64,000 bases of DNA from Roseimicrobium gellanilyticum (GCF_003315205.1 NZ_QNRR01000002.1:404881-468880); one strand, 5' to 3'; counted from the stretch's first letter, positions 26,312-35,813 are shown. Made by a program: numbers and translations. The notes: a model not told the origin generated them from the letters alone.

Positions 26312-29300
26312 TCAGACGGGATGATGATTGGGTGTATCAGGAATGGATGCCGGCTGGCCATAGCAGACTGCCATGGCCATGTCCCCTGTTTCCTGATTGG
26401 CGCCGGAGATCAGCAGTCCGGTACGCAGATCCAGCAGCCAGGCTCTGAAGTACAACCAGGTGATCTGATTTTCAGAGGACTCCGGAGGTGTCTCGCCGGT
26501 GCGCCAGGCCTTCACGGTGGTCAATTCGGATTGGGCCGTCCAACACGAGGCCTTCACACCGGTGGTCGCAGCCACCAGACCTTCCAGACCGGGGCCATCC
26601 ACAATGCGAATGGCTTTTTTGTTGGAAACGAGAACCACTTCGGCCAAGGCTGCTCCGCACCATTCGAGCGACGCGACCTGGTTCTGCGGCCAGGCTTCGT
26701 CATCTTCTGTGACTTCCTCAATGTAAGCAAAGTTGTCGATGCCGATGGTCCAGGAACTCGTGTGCGCCATGGACTCGTGACAGACGGAGATCAGGTGGCG
26801 AGCCCTCCAGAGCAAGCGCAGCAGGCCAGCGTGGATCGCGTCCAAGGGCACTGCCTGATCCAATATCTCGGTGATGGCATGGTCAGCGAAGCGTTGCGAG
26901 ATTAAGCGCTGGAGGAGATGCTCCACCACTTCGCGAGGCAGCACATGCAGCTTGTCCTTGGCGCGGACTGGCTCACCGGACTTTGCGCGTGACGTGGCAG
27001 CACGCTGGCGGGCGCGGTTCTCGCGTTCAAGTGTGTCCTCCAGCCGCTCGAGACCTTTTCGTATCACGGAGCATTCGTCACGGAGGCGGAAGTACCAGGC
27101 GCGTCGTCGTGAGATGGTCCCGTCCTCTTCTTGATCAAACTTCCAACCATCGAGGCGTTCCTCGGCTTCGGTAATCAAGTCCAAGGATTCATCGAGAAGA
27201 TCCAGCATCTCATCAACGGTGATGGCGGCGGAAATGGTGAAGAGAAGGGGAGTCTGCTCCTGCGCCCTCAGGTCGAATGATAACGCTCCATCGATACCCA
27301 TGGTCACCCTGGCCTTCAGCGCCTCCCCTGAGCCCACGGAAGCCATACGCGCAGCCAGCGGCTCGACCAGGAGTGTCTCCACGGCGCGACGTAGTGACCG
27401 GGCACCGTACGCTGTTTGGTGGCCCTTTTCTGCCAGGAACTGGATGGCATCGTCTTCCAGGGACACATCCACCTGCCGATCGGACAGGCCCTGCCGAGTC
27501 ATGGCTCGCTGCGCCATGACTTGCGCCAGCTTCTCGATATCTTCCCGGCGAAGTTCGTGGAAGGGTACAATGCGATCCAGACGGTTGAAAAACTCAGGGC
27601 GGAAGAATTTCTCCGCAGCCTGTCGGTAGGCCTCGGCATCTTCCGTGGTGGCATGGCCAAAGCCGAGGCGTTGCCTGGACTGGCGGGCCCCGATGTTTGA
27701 GGTGAGGATGATGATGCAGTTGCAGAAGTCTGTGGTCTGTCCCTGTGCATCCGTGAGACGCCCTTCACCCAGCACTTGGAGCAGCAGATCGAAAACGTCG
27801 GGATGAGCCTTTTCCACCTCGTCGAAGAGCAGCAGTGTGAAGGGCTGGCGGCGTACGCGGGAGGTGAGCAGACCGCCGCGCCCCGGGCCGCCAATGAGGC
27901 GGATGGCCGCGTCATCACCGGTGTATTCGTTCAGGTCGAATCGAACCATGCGATCCTCACTCTGGAAGACTGTCTTCGCCAGCATCTTGGCGCATTCTGT
28001 CTTGCCCACACCGGTGGGGCCCAGGAAGAGCAGCGAACCCAGCGGGCGAAGAGGATCCTGCACTTCGGCTGACGCCATGAGGATGATGTCCATCATGGCC
28101 TCGACGGCGGCTGTCTGGCCCATGATGTTTCCAGAGAATCGCCAGCGGAGATCCTCCCGGCCGAAGGATTCGCCATCAAGCGATTCGCCCTTGAGCAACT
28201 CGAGACTGATCCCATGCCGGTCGGCGAACCACTCCAGAACTTGAGAGGCCGTGGTGGCTTTGTCCTGTTGGAAGCTGTTCGTTGCGGACTTGTACGTATT
28301 CGCCAGTGCCTGGAGCATCTCCACCGCTTTTCCCGGGAATGCCTTTGCCCGGCCAAATCGCTGCTGGAGGCGGATGACTTCTGGGAGCACCTCCGGCGAG
28401 AAATTGCACTCAGGTGGCAGCTCCTGCATGGTGCGTACCAGGATGCGCAGGGTGGCGTCATCGCCCATCTCCCGGACATGAATGACCTGGAACTGGCTCG
28501 CGAACGATCGATCGATTTCCCGCAATCTCCCCCAAGCCTCCGGAGTGGCCTCAGCCAGCACCGGAATGGGTTCGTGTTCCTGTCGGGCCTTGAGCACATG
28601 GCCGAGTGTGAGGTCGCTTCCTGAGGAACGCCCGGCTTCGAAGAGGCCGAGCAGATCATCGAGCACCAGGATATGCCGGTCCTTGCGAATACTGCTGAGC
28701 ATCGCCGTCCAGCGTTCTTCCCACTGGCCGAGGTAGGACATGCCACTGATCACCCGCTGTGGAGACACCAGCCAGTACTGGCCGCGGCGGCCCGTGCTGG
28801 CGGCTTCCAGTGATTTGCGCACGCATTCATGAATGATGGCAGTCTTCCCGGCTTTTGGCCGGCCTACCAGCACGACCATGGGTGTCCGCACACTGATGCG
28901 GCGGAAGCTCGCCCAAAGCTGTGCCACCTCCGCTTCCCGGAGCAGTGCACGCTGCAGATCCTGGGGATAAAGCCGATCAAGGCACCGGCCCACCTTGTGC
29001 AGTTCACGCTCCCCATCCATGGGCGTGTCATCAATGTATGACGCGTGCCTGGATCCCGGAATCGGAAGGCGCTGGTTTCCCGTGAGCGCCACGGGAAGGT
29101 GAACGACGTGCGGCTGGCCCCCGGAGAACCAATCACTCGGATCAAAAGCGTCCTCCGCCTCCTTCTCCAATTGCCGGAAGTGAGCAGTCAGGATCCGTGT
29201 GGCCACATCGCGCAGTTGGGTGCCGCTGGGCCACTCGAAGCTGAGGCCTCCTCTAGACAAATGCACGAGTCTTCGCCCGGCGTTTTCAAACACCACGGCA

Positions 29301-29599
29301 AAGAACGCACCGTCGACCGAGCGCTTCTTGAGCTCGATACGAAGTTTCAGCAGGTGACTCGTAGTCGGAGGACAGAAGCTCCATGGGAGCAGGTCACGAT
29401 GGTCGGGCGACACGGTCGTCTCCAGCAACAGGCGACCAAGGCGTCCGCCAAGTTGTGCCAGGGCGCGGTCCTCCCGCAGGTCCATTTCATCCTTGAACGC
29501 GCCAGCGGCAGCAAAGACGGGCCGGGCACGAAAACGCGTGATGCCGTGAGCATCGCGATAGTGGTCCACGCATACGGGAATGGTGAGGGTGAACTTCAT
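26312..29599 (-). CDS. ClpB-like double-AAA+ ATPase B with C-terminal extension (1095 aa)
   Basis: Middle gene of the AAA+ operon. The N domain (about 1-225) is unlike Clp-N. D1 has Walker A GRPKAGKT (246-253), Walker B LVLDD (311-315, second acid Asp rather than Glu), and the ClpB-like GQWEERW loop. The D1 Arg-finger position reads SQFQVIHV, so the finger is absent. D2 is complete: GPTGVGKT (527-534), LLFDE (Asp593, Glu594), PEFFNRLD (Arg673), GARSL (sensor 2 Arg734). Residues 750-1095 form an extra region with a charged coiled coil (about 795-870) and a beta-rich end. The ATG overlaps the stop of gene C by ATGA. Confidence 0.85.
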   Translation of the reverse strand: MKFTLTIPVCVDHYRDAHGITRFRARPVFAAAGAFKDEMDLREDRALAQLGGRLGRLLLETTVSPDHRDLLPWSFCPPTTSHLLKLRIELKKRSVDGAFFAVVFENAGRRLVHLSRGGLSFEWPSGTQLRDVATRILTAHFRQLEKEAEDAFDPSDWFSGGQPHVVHLPVALTGNQRLPIPGSRHASYIDDTPMDGERELHKVGRCLDRLYPQDLQRALLREAEVAQLWASFRRISVRTPMVVLVGRPKAGKTAIIHECVRKSLEAASTGRRGQYWLVSPQRVISGMSYLGQWEERWTAMLSSIRKDRHILVLDDLLGLFEAGRSSGSDLTLGHVLKARQEHEPIPVLAEATPEAWGRLREIDRSFASQFQVIHVREMGDDATLRILVRTMQELPPECNFSPEVLPEVIRLQQRFGRAKAFPGKAVEMLQALANTYKSATNSFQQDKATTASQVLEWFADRHGISLELLKGESLDGESFGREDLRWRFSGNIMGQTAAVEAMMDIILMASAEVQDPLRPLGSLLFLGPTGVGKTECAKMLAKTVFQSEDRMVRFDLNEYTGDDAAIRLIGGPGRGGLLTSRVRRQPFTLLLFDEVEKAHPDVFDLLLQVLGEGRLTDAQGQTTDFCNCIIILTSNIGARQSRQRLGFGHATTEDAEAYRQAAEKFFRPEFFNRLDRIVPFHELRREDIEKLAQVMAQRAMTRQGLSDRQVDVSLEDDAIQFLAEKGHQTAYGARSLRRAVETLLVEPLAARMASVGSGEALKARVTMGIDGALSFDLRAQEQTPLLFTISAAITVDEMLDLLDESLDLITEAEERLDGWKFDQEEDGTISRRRAWYFRLRDECSVIRKGLERLEDTLERENRARQRAATSRAKSGEPVRAKDKLHVLPREVVEHLLQRLISQRFADHAITEILDQAVPLDAIHAGLLRLLWRARHLISVCHESMAHTSSWTIGIDNFAYIEEVTEDDEAWPQNQVASLEWCGAALAEVVLVSNKKAIRIVDGPGLEGLVAATTGVKASCWTAQSELTTVKAWRTGETPPESSENQITWLYFRAWLLDLRTGLLISGANQETGDMAMAVCYGQPASIPDTPNHHPV

Positions 29600-32500
29600 G
29601 CCAGGGCCTCCCCGAGTGTGATGGCGCGCAAGGACTGCAGCAGCCAGTCCTCCTGAAACCGGCCATCCTTGCGCGCGTTTTCCGAGCCCTCACGGACGAT
29701 CTGCTTCACGGGATCATACTGGCGGCAGATGGTGCCAGACTCCAGATCGGGCAGACCCACCAATTCCTGCAGTGGCACCGTAAGCTGGCCGAGGTGCTGC
29801 ATGTTCTCCCCCGGCACCCGCACTTCGAGGCGGCAAGCCCAGTCGACCGGGTTCTGCCTGTTCTTGGTCTGGGTGTCAGCCTTCTTTGCAGCGGCTTCCT
29901 CCTCCTTGGACTTGCGCCGTGATTTGGAGAGGTGAAGACCATCCTCATGCTTCAGATGCATGTTGGCGTGGGCCCCTTCAATCCAGAGGGCGATGGCGCT
30001 TACGGATTCCACATCCTTGGTCCACAGCGTCGCCTGTTCTTTCACGGAGGGAGGTGAGTCCGCGAGGACATGGAGTCCATCCTCGGTCAGCAATCGCGCC
30101 GGCGTCTTTTTGTAGAAGAGACCGACACGCACAGATGCCTTGAGTGAGGCAGCGACATCATGATACACCCGTGCGAAGTCGAAGAGTTCGGAGCCGGGCT
30201 GTCCCCGCATAAAGAAGATCAATCGCTTCGGCGGAGGCTGCCAGAGCGCATAAGCTTCCAGCACCAGGTCCTCCCAGCCGGTCATGGTCAGAGGTTCGCG
30301 GGCGCGGAGGATCTCCAGTTGGTCCTGATGCAGAGCGACAATGAGCGCTTCTTCTCTCGCAAATTGTGTGTTGGCTTCGTTCTGCATCTGCGTGAGACAG
30401 GTCTTCAGTCGGTCCAGTTCCGGGTCATGACCCATCCACGTATTCTTGCTGCGCCTGCTGGCGCGGTCCTTCATGCGTTGCGCCCGCAGCTTCTGTTCCA
30501 AGAGCCGCACCTTGCCCCGAAGGCCGTTGGTCATGGTTGAGATCAGCAGACGTTGGTATGCCCGACGGAGGCGGGCTGCATCAAAGGTACGCGACTGGAG
30601 ATCCGAGCGCGAAAAGTGCGCGGCCTCTGACGTGACTTCGCGTGTACTCCAGTCCGGGCGGATGACTTCGATGGCAGGTCGCCCGTCCGGCCCGAGTTCG
30701 GCCTGTATCGAGTAGGGGCCATGGGTGTGCATCACTTTGTCGGAAAGAGGAGCGAGCAATTCCTCCGCAATACGACGTTTCAGCGGTCGCGCACCATAGC
30801 GGGGATCGTAGCCCTTCGCGGCCAGATGCCGCAGCAAAGGTTCGCTCACCTCCAGACGCAGCTTGCGGCTGGCAAAACCGGAGCGGAGAGACACGGCATC
30901 AACCTCACGACGCGTCAGCGAAAGCACCACTTCCTCCGAGAGCGGTCGGTAGGGCACGATGCGGTCAATGCGGTTGAACATTTCAGGGCGCAGCGCCTTC
31001 TGCACTGCGGAGGTGAAGTGCTCCACGGCATCCTGGAGTCCGCTGCCACTGACGTCGAAGCCCAATCGCCCACGTGAGTATTCCTGCGCACCGAGGTTGG
31101 AGGTCATGATGACCACACAATTGCTGAAGTCCGCCGTGCGTCCGGCTGCGTCGGTGAGTCTTGCTTCGCCAAGTACTTGGAGCAACAGATCAAACACGGC
31201 CGCATCGGCCTTCTCAAACTCATCCAGCAGCAGCACGTTGAATGGCTGCTCACGCACGGCGGCGGTAAGGATGCCCTCCTTGCCGCCGTGGCTGCCATTC
31301 ACCAGGCGTTGCGCGCTCCAGGGCTGGCCGTATTCGCTCATGTCCAGACGGATCATGCGCTCAGGACTCTGGAAGAGAAACTCGGCGAGGGCCTTCGCCA
31401 TCTCTGTCTTGCCCGTGCCGGTGGGTCCGGTGAAAAGCAGTGATGCCAGCGGTCTGCCGGGGCGGGTGAGTCCCGCCTTCAACTGCGCAATCACACTGGT
31501 GATGACTTCCACGGCGGCGTCCTGCCCCTGCACCCGGCGCTGAAACCAGGCGCGTGTAGCCGCGAGGTCGAGTGGCTGTTGTGGATCCAGCAGATGGCGT
31601 GGCATGCCTGTTTCACTGGAGAAGGCGGCGAACACCTCTGCCTCTTCAATGAGCGTGTTCTTCTCCGCACCTTCGTGAAGGCGCTGCATGAAGCGAAGCG
31701 GTGCTCCGGGGAAGGCGGCGTAACCCATGAAGCGATGATGCAGGGCAGCGATGCGTTGCAAGGCCTCGCGCGTGAAGCGTCCACGATCACGCCCCATTTT
31801 GATGGAGGTGGAGAGCAGGATCGCCTGTTCCGCTTCGCGTGAGGGCTCCTCTACTTTCATGATGCGGAAAGCCTCACTGAGACGTGGGTCATTTTTCTCA
31901 ATCACGGCCATCTGCTCAGGTGTGCACTCCACGATCACCTGGATGTCCCGGCGTATGAGATAGGGGCGCAGGAAACTCGCAATGCTTTCCGAGCCTGCCG
32001 AACTCTGGCCCACGTTCATCAGCTCAAAGAGGTTTCCCAGGAAGAAGATCACCGGTCTTTGTTTCGCAGACTCCACCAGATCCCGGCACCGCTTTTGCCA
32101 CATGCCAAAGCCGCATGCTCCCGCGATCAAACGCGAACCGCTGCTGCGGTAGAAGGCTTTCTCACCAAGCTTATGGTCACCCCTGCGCAGCACCAGCTCC
32201 TGCACGAGGGCCGTCTTGCCCACGCCGCCGGGGCCCACCAGCAGAATGCTGGGTTTGTCCGGGAGCGAGAGCAGACGCGCAAGGTGCGCGAGCGTGGTCT
32301 GCACCTCATACGCCTGCGCCAGGAAGGGCTCCTCCATGCGCGTGCAAAGCTGCTCTACCACATCTGTGGCCTTTTCGGTGGCGTTCAGGCGCTTCCAGCG
32401 ATCACGTGCGGATTCGAGCGACGGCGTCCAGGGAATGGATTGCAACTTGAAATCGCCGCGCTGCAGCAGGGCCATCTGCAGGTGGGAGGTATTCCATCCG

Positions 32501-32934
32501 TCACGCTTGATGGCGGAGAGCGCATGCTCCTTGAGCATGTCGGGGAGGGCATTCCGACTTGGCGCGATCACAGAGATCGACAGAGCGGGAAGCACCGCGA
32601 TCATCTGGCCGCTCTGCTCCCACACCAGCGCATCGAGCCGGATGTCCATCGCCTCCTTCCATGCTTCCGTGCGTTTGCCTGGTATCACCGAGAGTTCCAC
32701 GGTGGTCATCTCGGGCTCGCCGAGCACCACCCGTCTGCTGATCTCATCAAGGGGCAGTGCTTTGAGCAATTCTTCACCGACATCAAGCAAAGCGAAACGC
32801 GCGCGCCGCTCGCGATGCGCCAGCGTGGACAGCCCTGGAAATAGCAGGAATTCGATGAACAGCTGCGACGCGCCCTCCGCACTGTCTTCCAGGGTGCGGG
32901 TGACAAGATGCAGTGTGGCAGAGACTTCAGGCAT
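29596..32934 (-). CDS. ClpB-like double-AAA+ ATPase C with release-factor-like tail (1112 aa)
   Basis: First AAA+ gene of the operon. The N domain (about 1-190) is unrecognised. D1 has Walker A GPGGVGKT (234-241), but Walker B is lost (IFFLG at 296-300), as is the Arg finger. D2 is intact: GPTGTGKT (503-510), LLLDE (Asp571, Glu572), PEMFNRID (Arg655), GARPL (sensor 2 Arg716). After D2 a coiled coil (about 805-875) precedes a domain in which IEGAHANMHLKHEDGLHLS (985-1003) resembles the G-x-x-A-x-x-x-L-K-x-E-x-G-V-H-R block of peptide-chain release factors. No GGQ motif follows. The release-factor link is an eye-level match. Confidence 0.83.
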   Translation of the reverse strand: MPEVSATLHLVTRTLEDSAEGASQLFIEFLLFPGLSTLAHRERRARFALLDVGEELLKALPLDEISRRVVLGEPEMTTVELSVIPGKRTEAWKEAMDIRLDALVWEQSGQMIAVLPALSISVIAPSRNALPDMLKEHALSAIKRDGWNTSHLQMALLQRGDFKLQSIPWTPSLESARDRWKRLNATEKATDVVEQLCTRMEEPFLAQAYEVQTTLAHLARLLSLPDKPSILLVGPGGVGKTALVQELVLRRGDHKLGEKAFYRSSGSRLIAGACGFGMWQKRCRDLVESAKQRPVIFFLGNLFELMNVGQSSAGSESIASFLRPYLIRRDIQVIVECTPEQMAVIEKNDPRLSEAFRIMKVEEPSREAEQAILLSTSIKMGRDRGRFTREALQRIAALHHRFMGYAAFPGAPLRFMQRLHEGAEKNTLIEEAEVFAAFSSETGMPRHLLDPQQPLDLAATRAWFQRRVQGQDAAVEVITSVIAQLKAGLTRPGRPLASLLFTGPTGTGKTEMAKALAEFLFQSPERMIRLDMSEYGQPWSAQRLVNGSHGGKEGILTAAVREQPFNVLLLDEFEKADAAVFDLLLQVLGEARLTDAAGRTADFSNCVVIMTSNLGAQEYSRGRLGFDVSGSGLQDAVEHFTSAVQKALRPEMFNRIDRIVPYRPLSEEVVLSLTRREVDAVSLRSGFASRKLRLEVSEPLLRHLAAKGYDPRYGARPLKRRIAEELLAPLSDKVMHTHGPYSIQAELGPDGRPAIEVIRPDWSTREVTSEAAHFSRSDLQSRTFDAARLRRAYQRLLISTMTNGLRGKVRLLEQKLRAQRMKDRASRRSKNTWMGHDPELDRLKTCLTQMQNEANTQFAREEALIVALHQDQLEILRAREPLTMTGWEDLVLEAYALWQPPPKRLIFFMRGQPGSELFDFARVYHDVAASLKASVRVGLFYKKTPARLLTEDGLHVLADSPPSVKEQATLWTKDVESVSAIALWIEGAHANMHLKHEDGLHLSKSRRKSKEEEAAAKKADTQTKNRQNPVDWACRLEVRVPGENMQHLGQLTVPLQELVGLPDLESGTICRQYDPVKQIVREGSENARKDGRFQEDWLLQSLRAITLGEALA

Positions 32935-33003
32935 GAGCGCGCATCCAACACGAAGCCCGCGAAAAATGCCAGCGCCTTTGAGCGTGATTCGCGAAGACGT
33001 GGC

Positions 33004-34296
33004 TCACACCATCGGCGCGTCCTCACCCAGGGCAGGGGAGGCGTGTCCGGTCTTCGCTTTGATTCGAACTTCGGGAATGGTCAGTAGCACGATGGTTGAG
33101 ATCGCCGCGAATGTGCCACATAGGGTGACCAGCGCGAAGAAGCTCTGCGTGGCACTGTAGAGCAAGCCTCCTATCTGAACTGCAGTCATCAGGCTGATGG
33201 CCTGGCAGAAGCCCATGATGGATTGATAGGTGGGGCGACGACGATGCGGACACAGTTCCGCCACAAAAGTGAGGTCTCCCACTCGCTCAGCGAAGACACC
33301 GAAACCCCAGATGAAGAACACCACGAGAAAGCCCGTGAAGTTCGTAATCCACGGCAGGGAAACACAGAGGGCCAGGCAGAGCACCCGCGAGAACAGCATC
33401 ACGATGCGTCCGCCATGCCGATTGCCCCACCAGCCCGCGAATACATTTCCGAAGAGCGCTCCAATCATCTGCGCCAGGAGCAGATGCCCCGCGTCCGCCG
33501 TACCACGACCGGTCACCGTGAGCGCGTGAATGCTCAGGAAGGCCACCAGCATGAGGTACCCAGTGCCGGTGAACCGCACGAGGATGAAGCGTTTCAATTT
33601 CGGCTGTGACTTGAGAAGGCCCGGCAGCTCCCGCAGATAGGTGCCATAGGAAGGTCGGGGGAGCCGGAGCAAATTGGTTCCCACGGCCTCCTTCATGCTC
33701 CACTGCGAGATGGCAGAGAGGAACAGAAAGCCAAAGCAGATCAGATGGAGCCACGCATATCCCTGCACCCCGGGATGATGGGTGAACATCCAGTGAATCA
33801 CCGGCCCTGCAGAGAGCCCAACGATCCCCTGGATGAGATACCGGATGGCCCAGCCGGAGGCACGCAGATGTTCCGGGATCATGCGCGTCACCATTTCCAT
33901 CCACGCTTGCACGGCAACGCCGCCGACCAATCCCGAGATGATGGGCGTAAGCACCACCACTGGCAGAATGAAGCCCGCCGCCTGCGGTGCCAATAGCATG
34001 AAGATACCGGCGATGAGGTAAGGCAGGCGTTGCAAGACCCCAAAGCCGCACACGAACGGTTTGTGCCGGTGTAGCTGCTCTACATACGGTGCAGAGATTA
34101 AACCCGGCAGAGCGAACATGGCTGGAAGGATCACCGGCAGCAGCGCGATGAGCCAGTCGGGCCCGCCGAGGTTCTTCACGAACACCGGCAACACCGTCTC
34201 CGGTGCCAGGAATGCCAGGCCCGCCATGTAGAACCCGCCCTCCAGGCAGTGCATCCAGAAGTTGCGGCGTAGGTGCGGAGGGTGAGGGCTCGACAT
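33004..34296 (-). CDS. MFS transporter
   Basis: About 430 residues with roughly twelve hydrophobic segments, typical of the major facilitator superfamily. Recognisable parts are the first helix FWMHCLEGGFYMAGLAFLAP, the second LIALLPVILPAMFALPGLIS, and a second-half loop WWGNRHGGRIVMLFSRVL resembling the MFS loop 8-9 motif. Cargo unknown. It lies 69 bp upstream of the first AAA+ gene on the same strand, so it may share their transcript. The frame begins 23 codons earlier, but MSSPHPPHLRRNFW is the better N terminus for a polytopic protein. Confidence 0.85.
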   Translation of the reverse strand: MSSPHPPHLRRNFWMHCLEGGFYMAGLAFLAPETVLPVFVKNLGGPDWLIALLPVILPAMFALPGLISAPYVEQLHRHKPFVCGFGVLQRLPYLIAGIFMLLAPQAAGFILPVVVLTPIISGLVGGVAVQAWMEMVTRMIPEHLRASGWAIRYLIQGIVGLSAGPVIHWMFTHHPGVQGYAWLHLICFGFLFLSAISQWSMKEAVGTNLLRLPRPSYGTYLRELPGLLKSQPKLKRFILVRFTGTGYLMLVAFLSIHALTVTGRGTADAGHLLLAQMIGALFGNVFAGWWGNRHGGRIVMLFSRVLCLALCVSLPWITNFTGFLVVFFIWGFGVFAERVGDLTFVAELCPHRRRPTYQSIMGFCQAISLMTAVQIGGLLYSATQSFFALVTLCGTFAAISTIVLLTIPEVRIKAKTGHASPALGEDAPMV

Positions 34297-34406
34297 CAGT
34301 GGGTGGCTGTCAGTCAGCGTGCGGACAGCGCAAACGAAGCGGAGGGACAGGCCTCTTGCAAACAAGAGTTCACTCGAAAGGTGGACGACGTTTCGCTCTG
34401 ACTAAC

Positions 34407-35612
34407 TCATCGATCCTTCGTGGGCGAATTGGCTGACTTTATTTTGAAGTGATATTCGCCGGGAGCCGCCAACCCCACACCGTCGCTTTCATAGTCTTCT
34501 CCATTTACAAGCGAATCGCCCGACTCTGTTTTGCGGACATCGAAGAACCGCACCCAAGGACCTTCGGCCTGGATTTGCCACCGCCCCGAGGCGTCTGTCG
34601 TGGCACTGCTAATATTGTGGGAATCACTCCAAGTCTTCGGCGTGGAGTTGTGAGAGACCCCTGCAGTCACCACAAGCCCAGCCTGAGGTTTACCAGACGC
34701 GTCGGTGACGGTGCCGAAGTAGCGATACTTTGGGGCTTCAGGGGCGACCTCAATCCTCAAGTGCATACTCGTATCGGAGGAGAGCTCCGGGAGGGTGATG
34801 GAGCCGCCCACCCAGCGTGTGGAGGTCTGGCCTGAAGCATGCAATGCCACCTGCGTGCGGCTCCAGTAGCCTTCGCCCTCCATGGAGAGTGAACAGGCTG
34901 CGGGGTACACGTTCTGCAGCTTGAATCTTCCTTCGGCATCGGACACGGCAGTTACCATGAACACTTCTCCACCGGCGCCTGTATGGCTTCCGATGTGCAA
35001 GTCATGGGTGGCCGAGATGGTGTGGCCCTGCAATGGCTTGCCATCAGGGGTGACGACGACTCCGGTGACTGTGCGCCCCTTCACTAGGTGCATGGTGACC
35101 TCCTCTGTCTCGTCAGTGAAGAGCTGTTCGTCGTTCGCATGCGCATCCCATTCATTCTCCTCTTCTTCGTGGGCCCCCTTGCGCGTCACGCCGTGAAAAA
35201 TGGGAGGGCTCACGGCACGGCGGCCATCTGGTATATCCACCACAAAGTAAAATCTCCCATCACGAGGCACCGTGTAGCCCCACGGTTTTTCAGAGACTGA
35301 AAAGCGGGCGAGTATCTTGCCTTGGGCATTTGTGGTGAATCTCCACCAGGGCCCGTGGTCTTTCGAGACAGAGTCGTCCAATGCTGGCCAGCGACCGCCC
35401 CGCCGCATGCCGTACAGGTCCACAGGCACACTGGCGACAGGCTGGTCATTCTCGTCCAGCAGTGTCACGTGGAATTCGCGCACTCGTCCGGATTCATAGT
35501 TGACGATGGGGGTGGGGGGCTTGGGGAATTCCGGTTCCAAGTCGGCAGCCATGGAAGGAAACGCTCCGGTAAAGCCTGCAAAAAAGAGGAGGATAAACGG
35601 GCAAGTTCTCAT
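34407..35612 (-). CDS. secreted protein with carboxypeptidase-regulatory-like repeats
   Basis: A protein of 401 residues with an N-terminal signal peptide (MRTCPFILLFFAGFTGAFP). Two or three Ig-like modules of the carboxypeptidase regulatory-like class follow: VTLLDENDQPVASVPVDLYG, VTGVVVTPDGKPLQGHTISA with SDAEGRFKLQNVYP, and GTVTDASGKPQAGLVVTAG with TTDASGRWQIQA. Such modules are structural or binding domains and give no enzyme activity by themselves. The same modules appear in the M56 protein at 52597. Probably periplasmic. It is separated by about 110 bp from the MFS gene. Confidence 0.8.
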   Translation of the reverse strand: MRTCPFILLFFAGFTGAFPSMAADLEPEFPKPPTPIVNYESGRVREFHVTLLDENDQPVASVPVDLYGMRRGGRWPALDDSVSKDHGPWWRFTTNAQGKILARFSVSEKPWGYTVPRDGRFYFVVDIPDGRRAVSPPIFHGVTRKGAHEEEENEWDAHANDEQLFTDETEEVTMHLVKGRTVTGVVVTPDGKPLQGHTISATHDLHIGSHTGAGGEVFMVTAVSDAEGRFKLQNVYPAACSLSMEGEGYWSRTQVALHASGQTSTRWVGGSITLPELSSDTSMHLRIEVAPEAPKYRYFGTVTDASGKPQAGLVVTAGVSHNSTPKTWSDSHNISSATTDASGRWQIQAEGPWVRFFDVRKTESGDSLVNGEDYESDGVGLAAPGEYHFKIKSANSPTKDR

Positions 35613-35686
35613 GCTCGTGAATGGGTAAAGGAGGTGCGCGGCAAGGGTGGGGGCTCATCCTAAGAGTCCCGGTATACAGCCCACGC

Positions 35687-35723
35687 CACTCCCGCACATT
35701 ATACGCGGGGTGATTGGTTTTTT
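35687..35723 (+). terminator. terminator-like hairpin in leader of the two-component operon
   Basis: Arms CACTCCCGC and GCGGGGTG around a 9-nt loop, then ATTGG and six T. It lies 90 bp before the response-regulator ATG, with no plus-strand gene upstream to terminate. It could be an attenuator in the operon leader or a chance structure. Confidence 0.35.
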
Positions 35724-35813
35724 ACGGAGCCTTTACAGAAATGAACGGGTGCCGGTGGGAGCTTGTCTTGTCCCGTTCAGTTTCCTCGTGTTACAGTAGC
35801 CAAATACCCCGCC

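Noticed and set aside
24010-32934. Interpretation as type VI secretion ClpV or a Clp protease system
   Set aside because: No tss genes, ClpP or ClpS nearby, and the proteins lack Clp-N.
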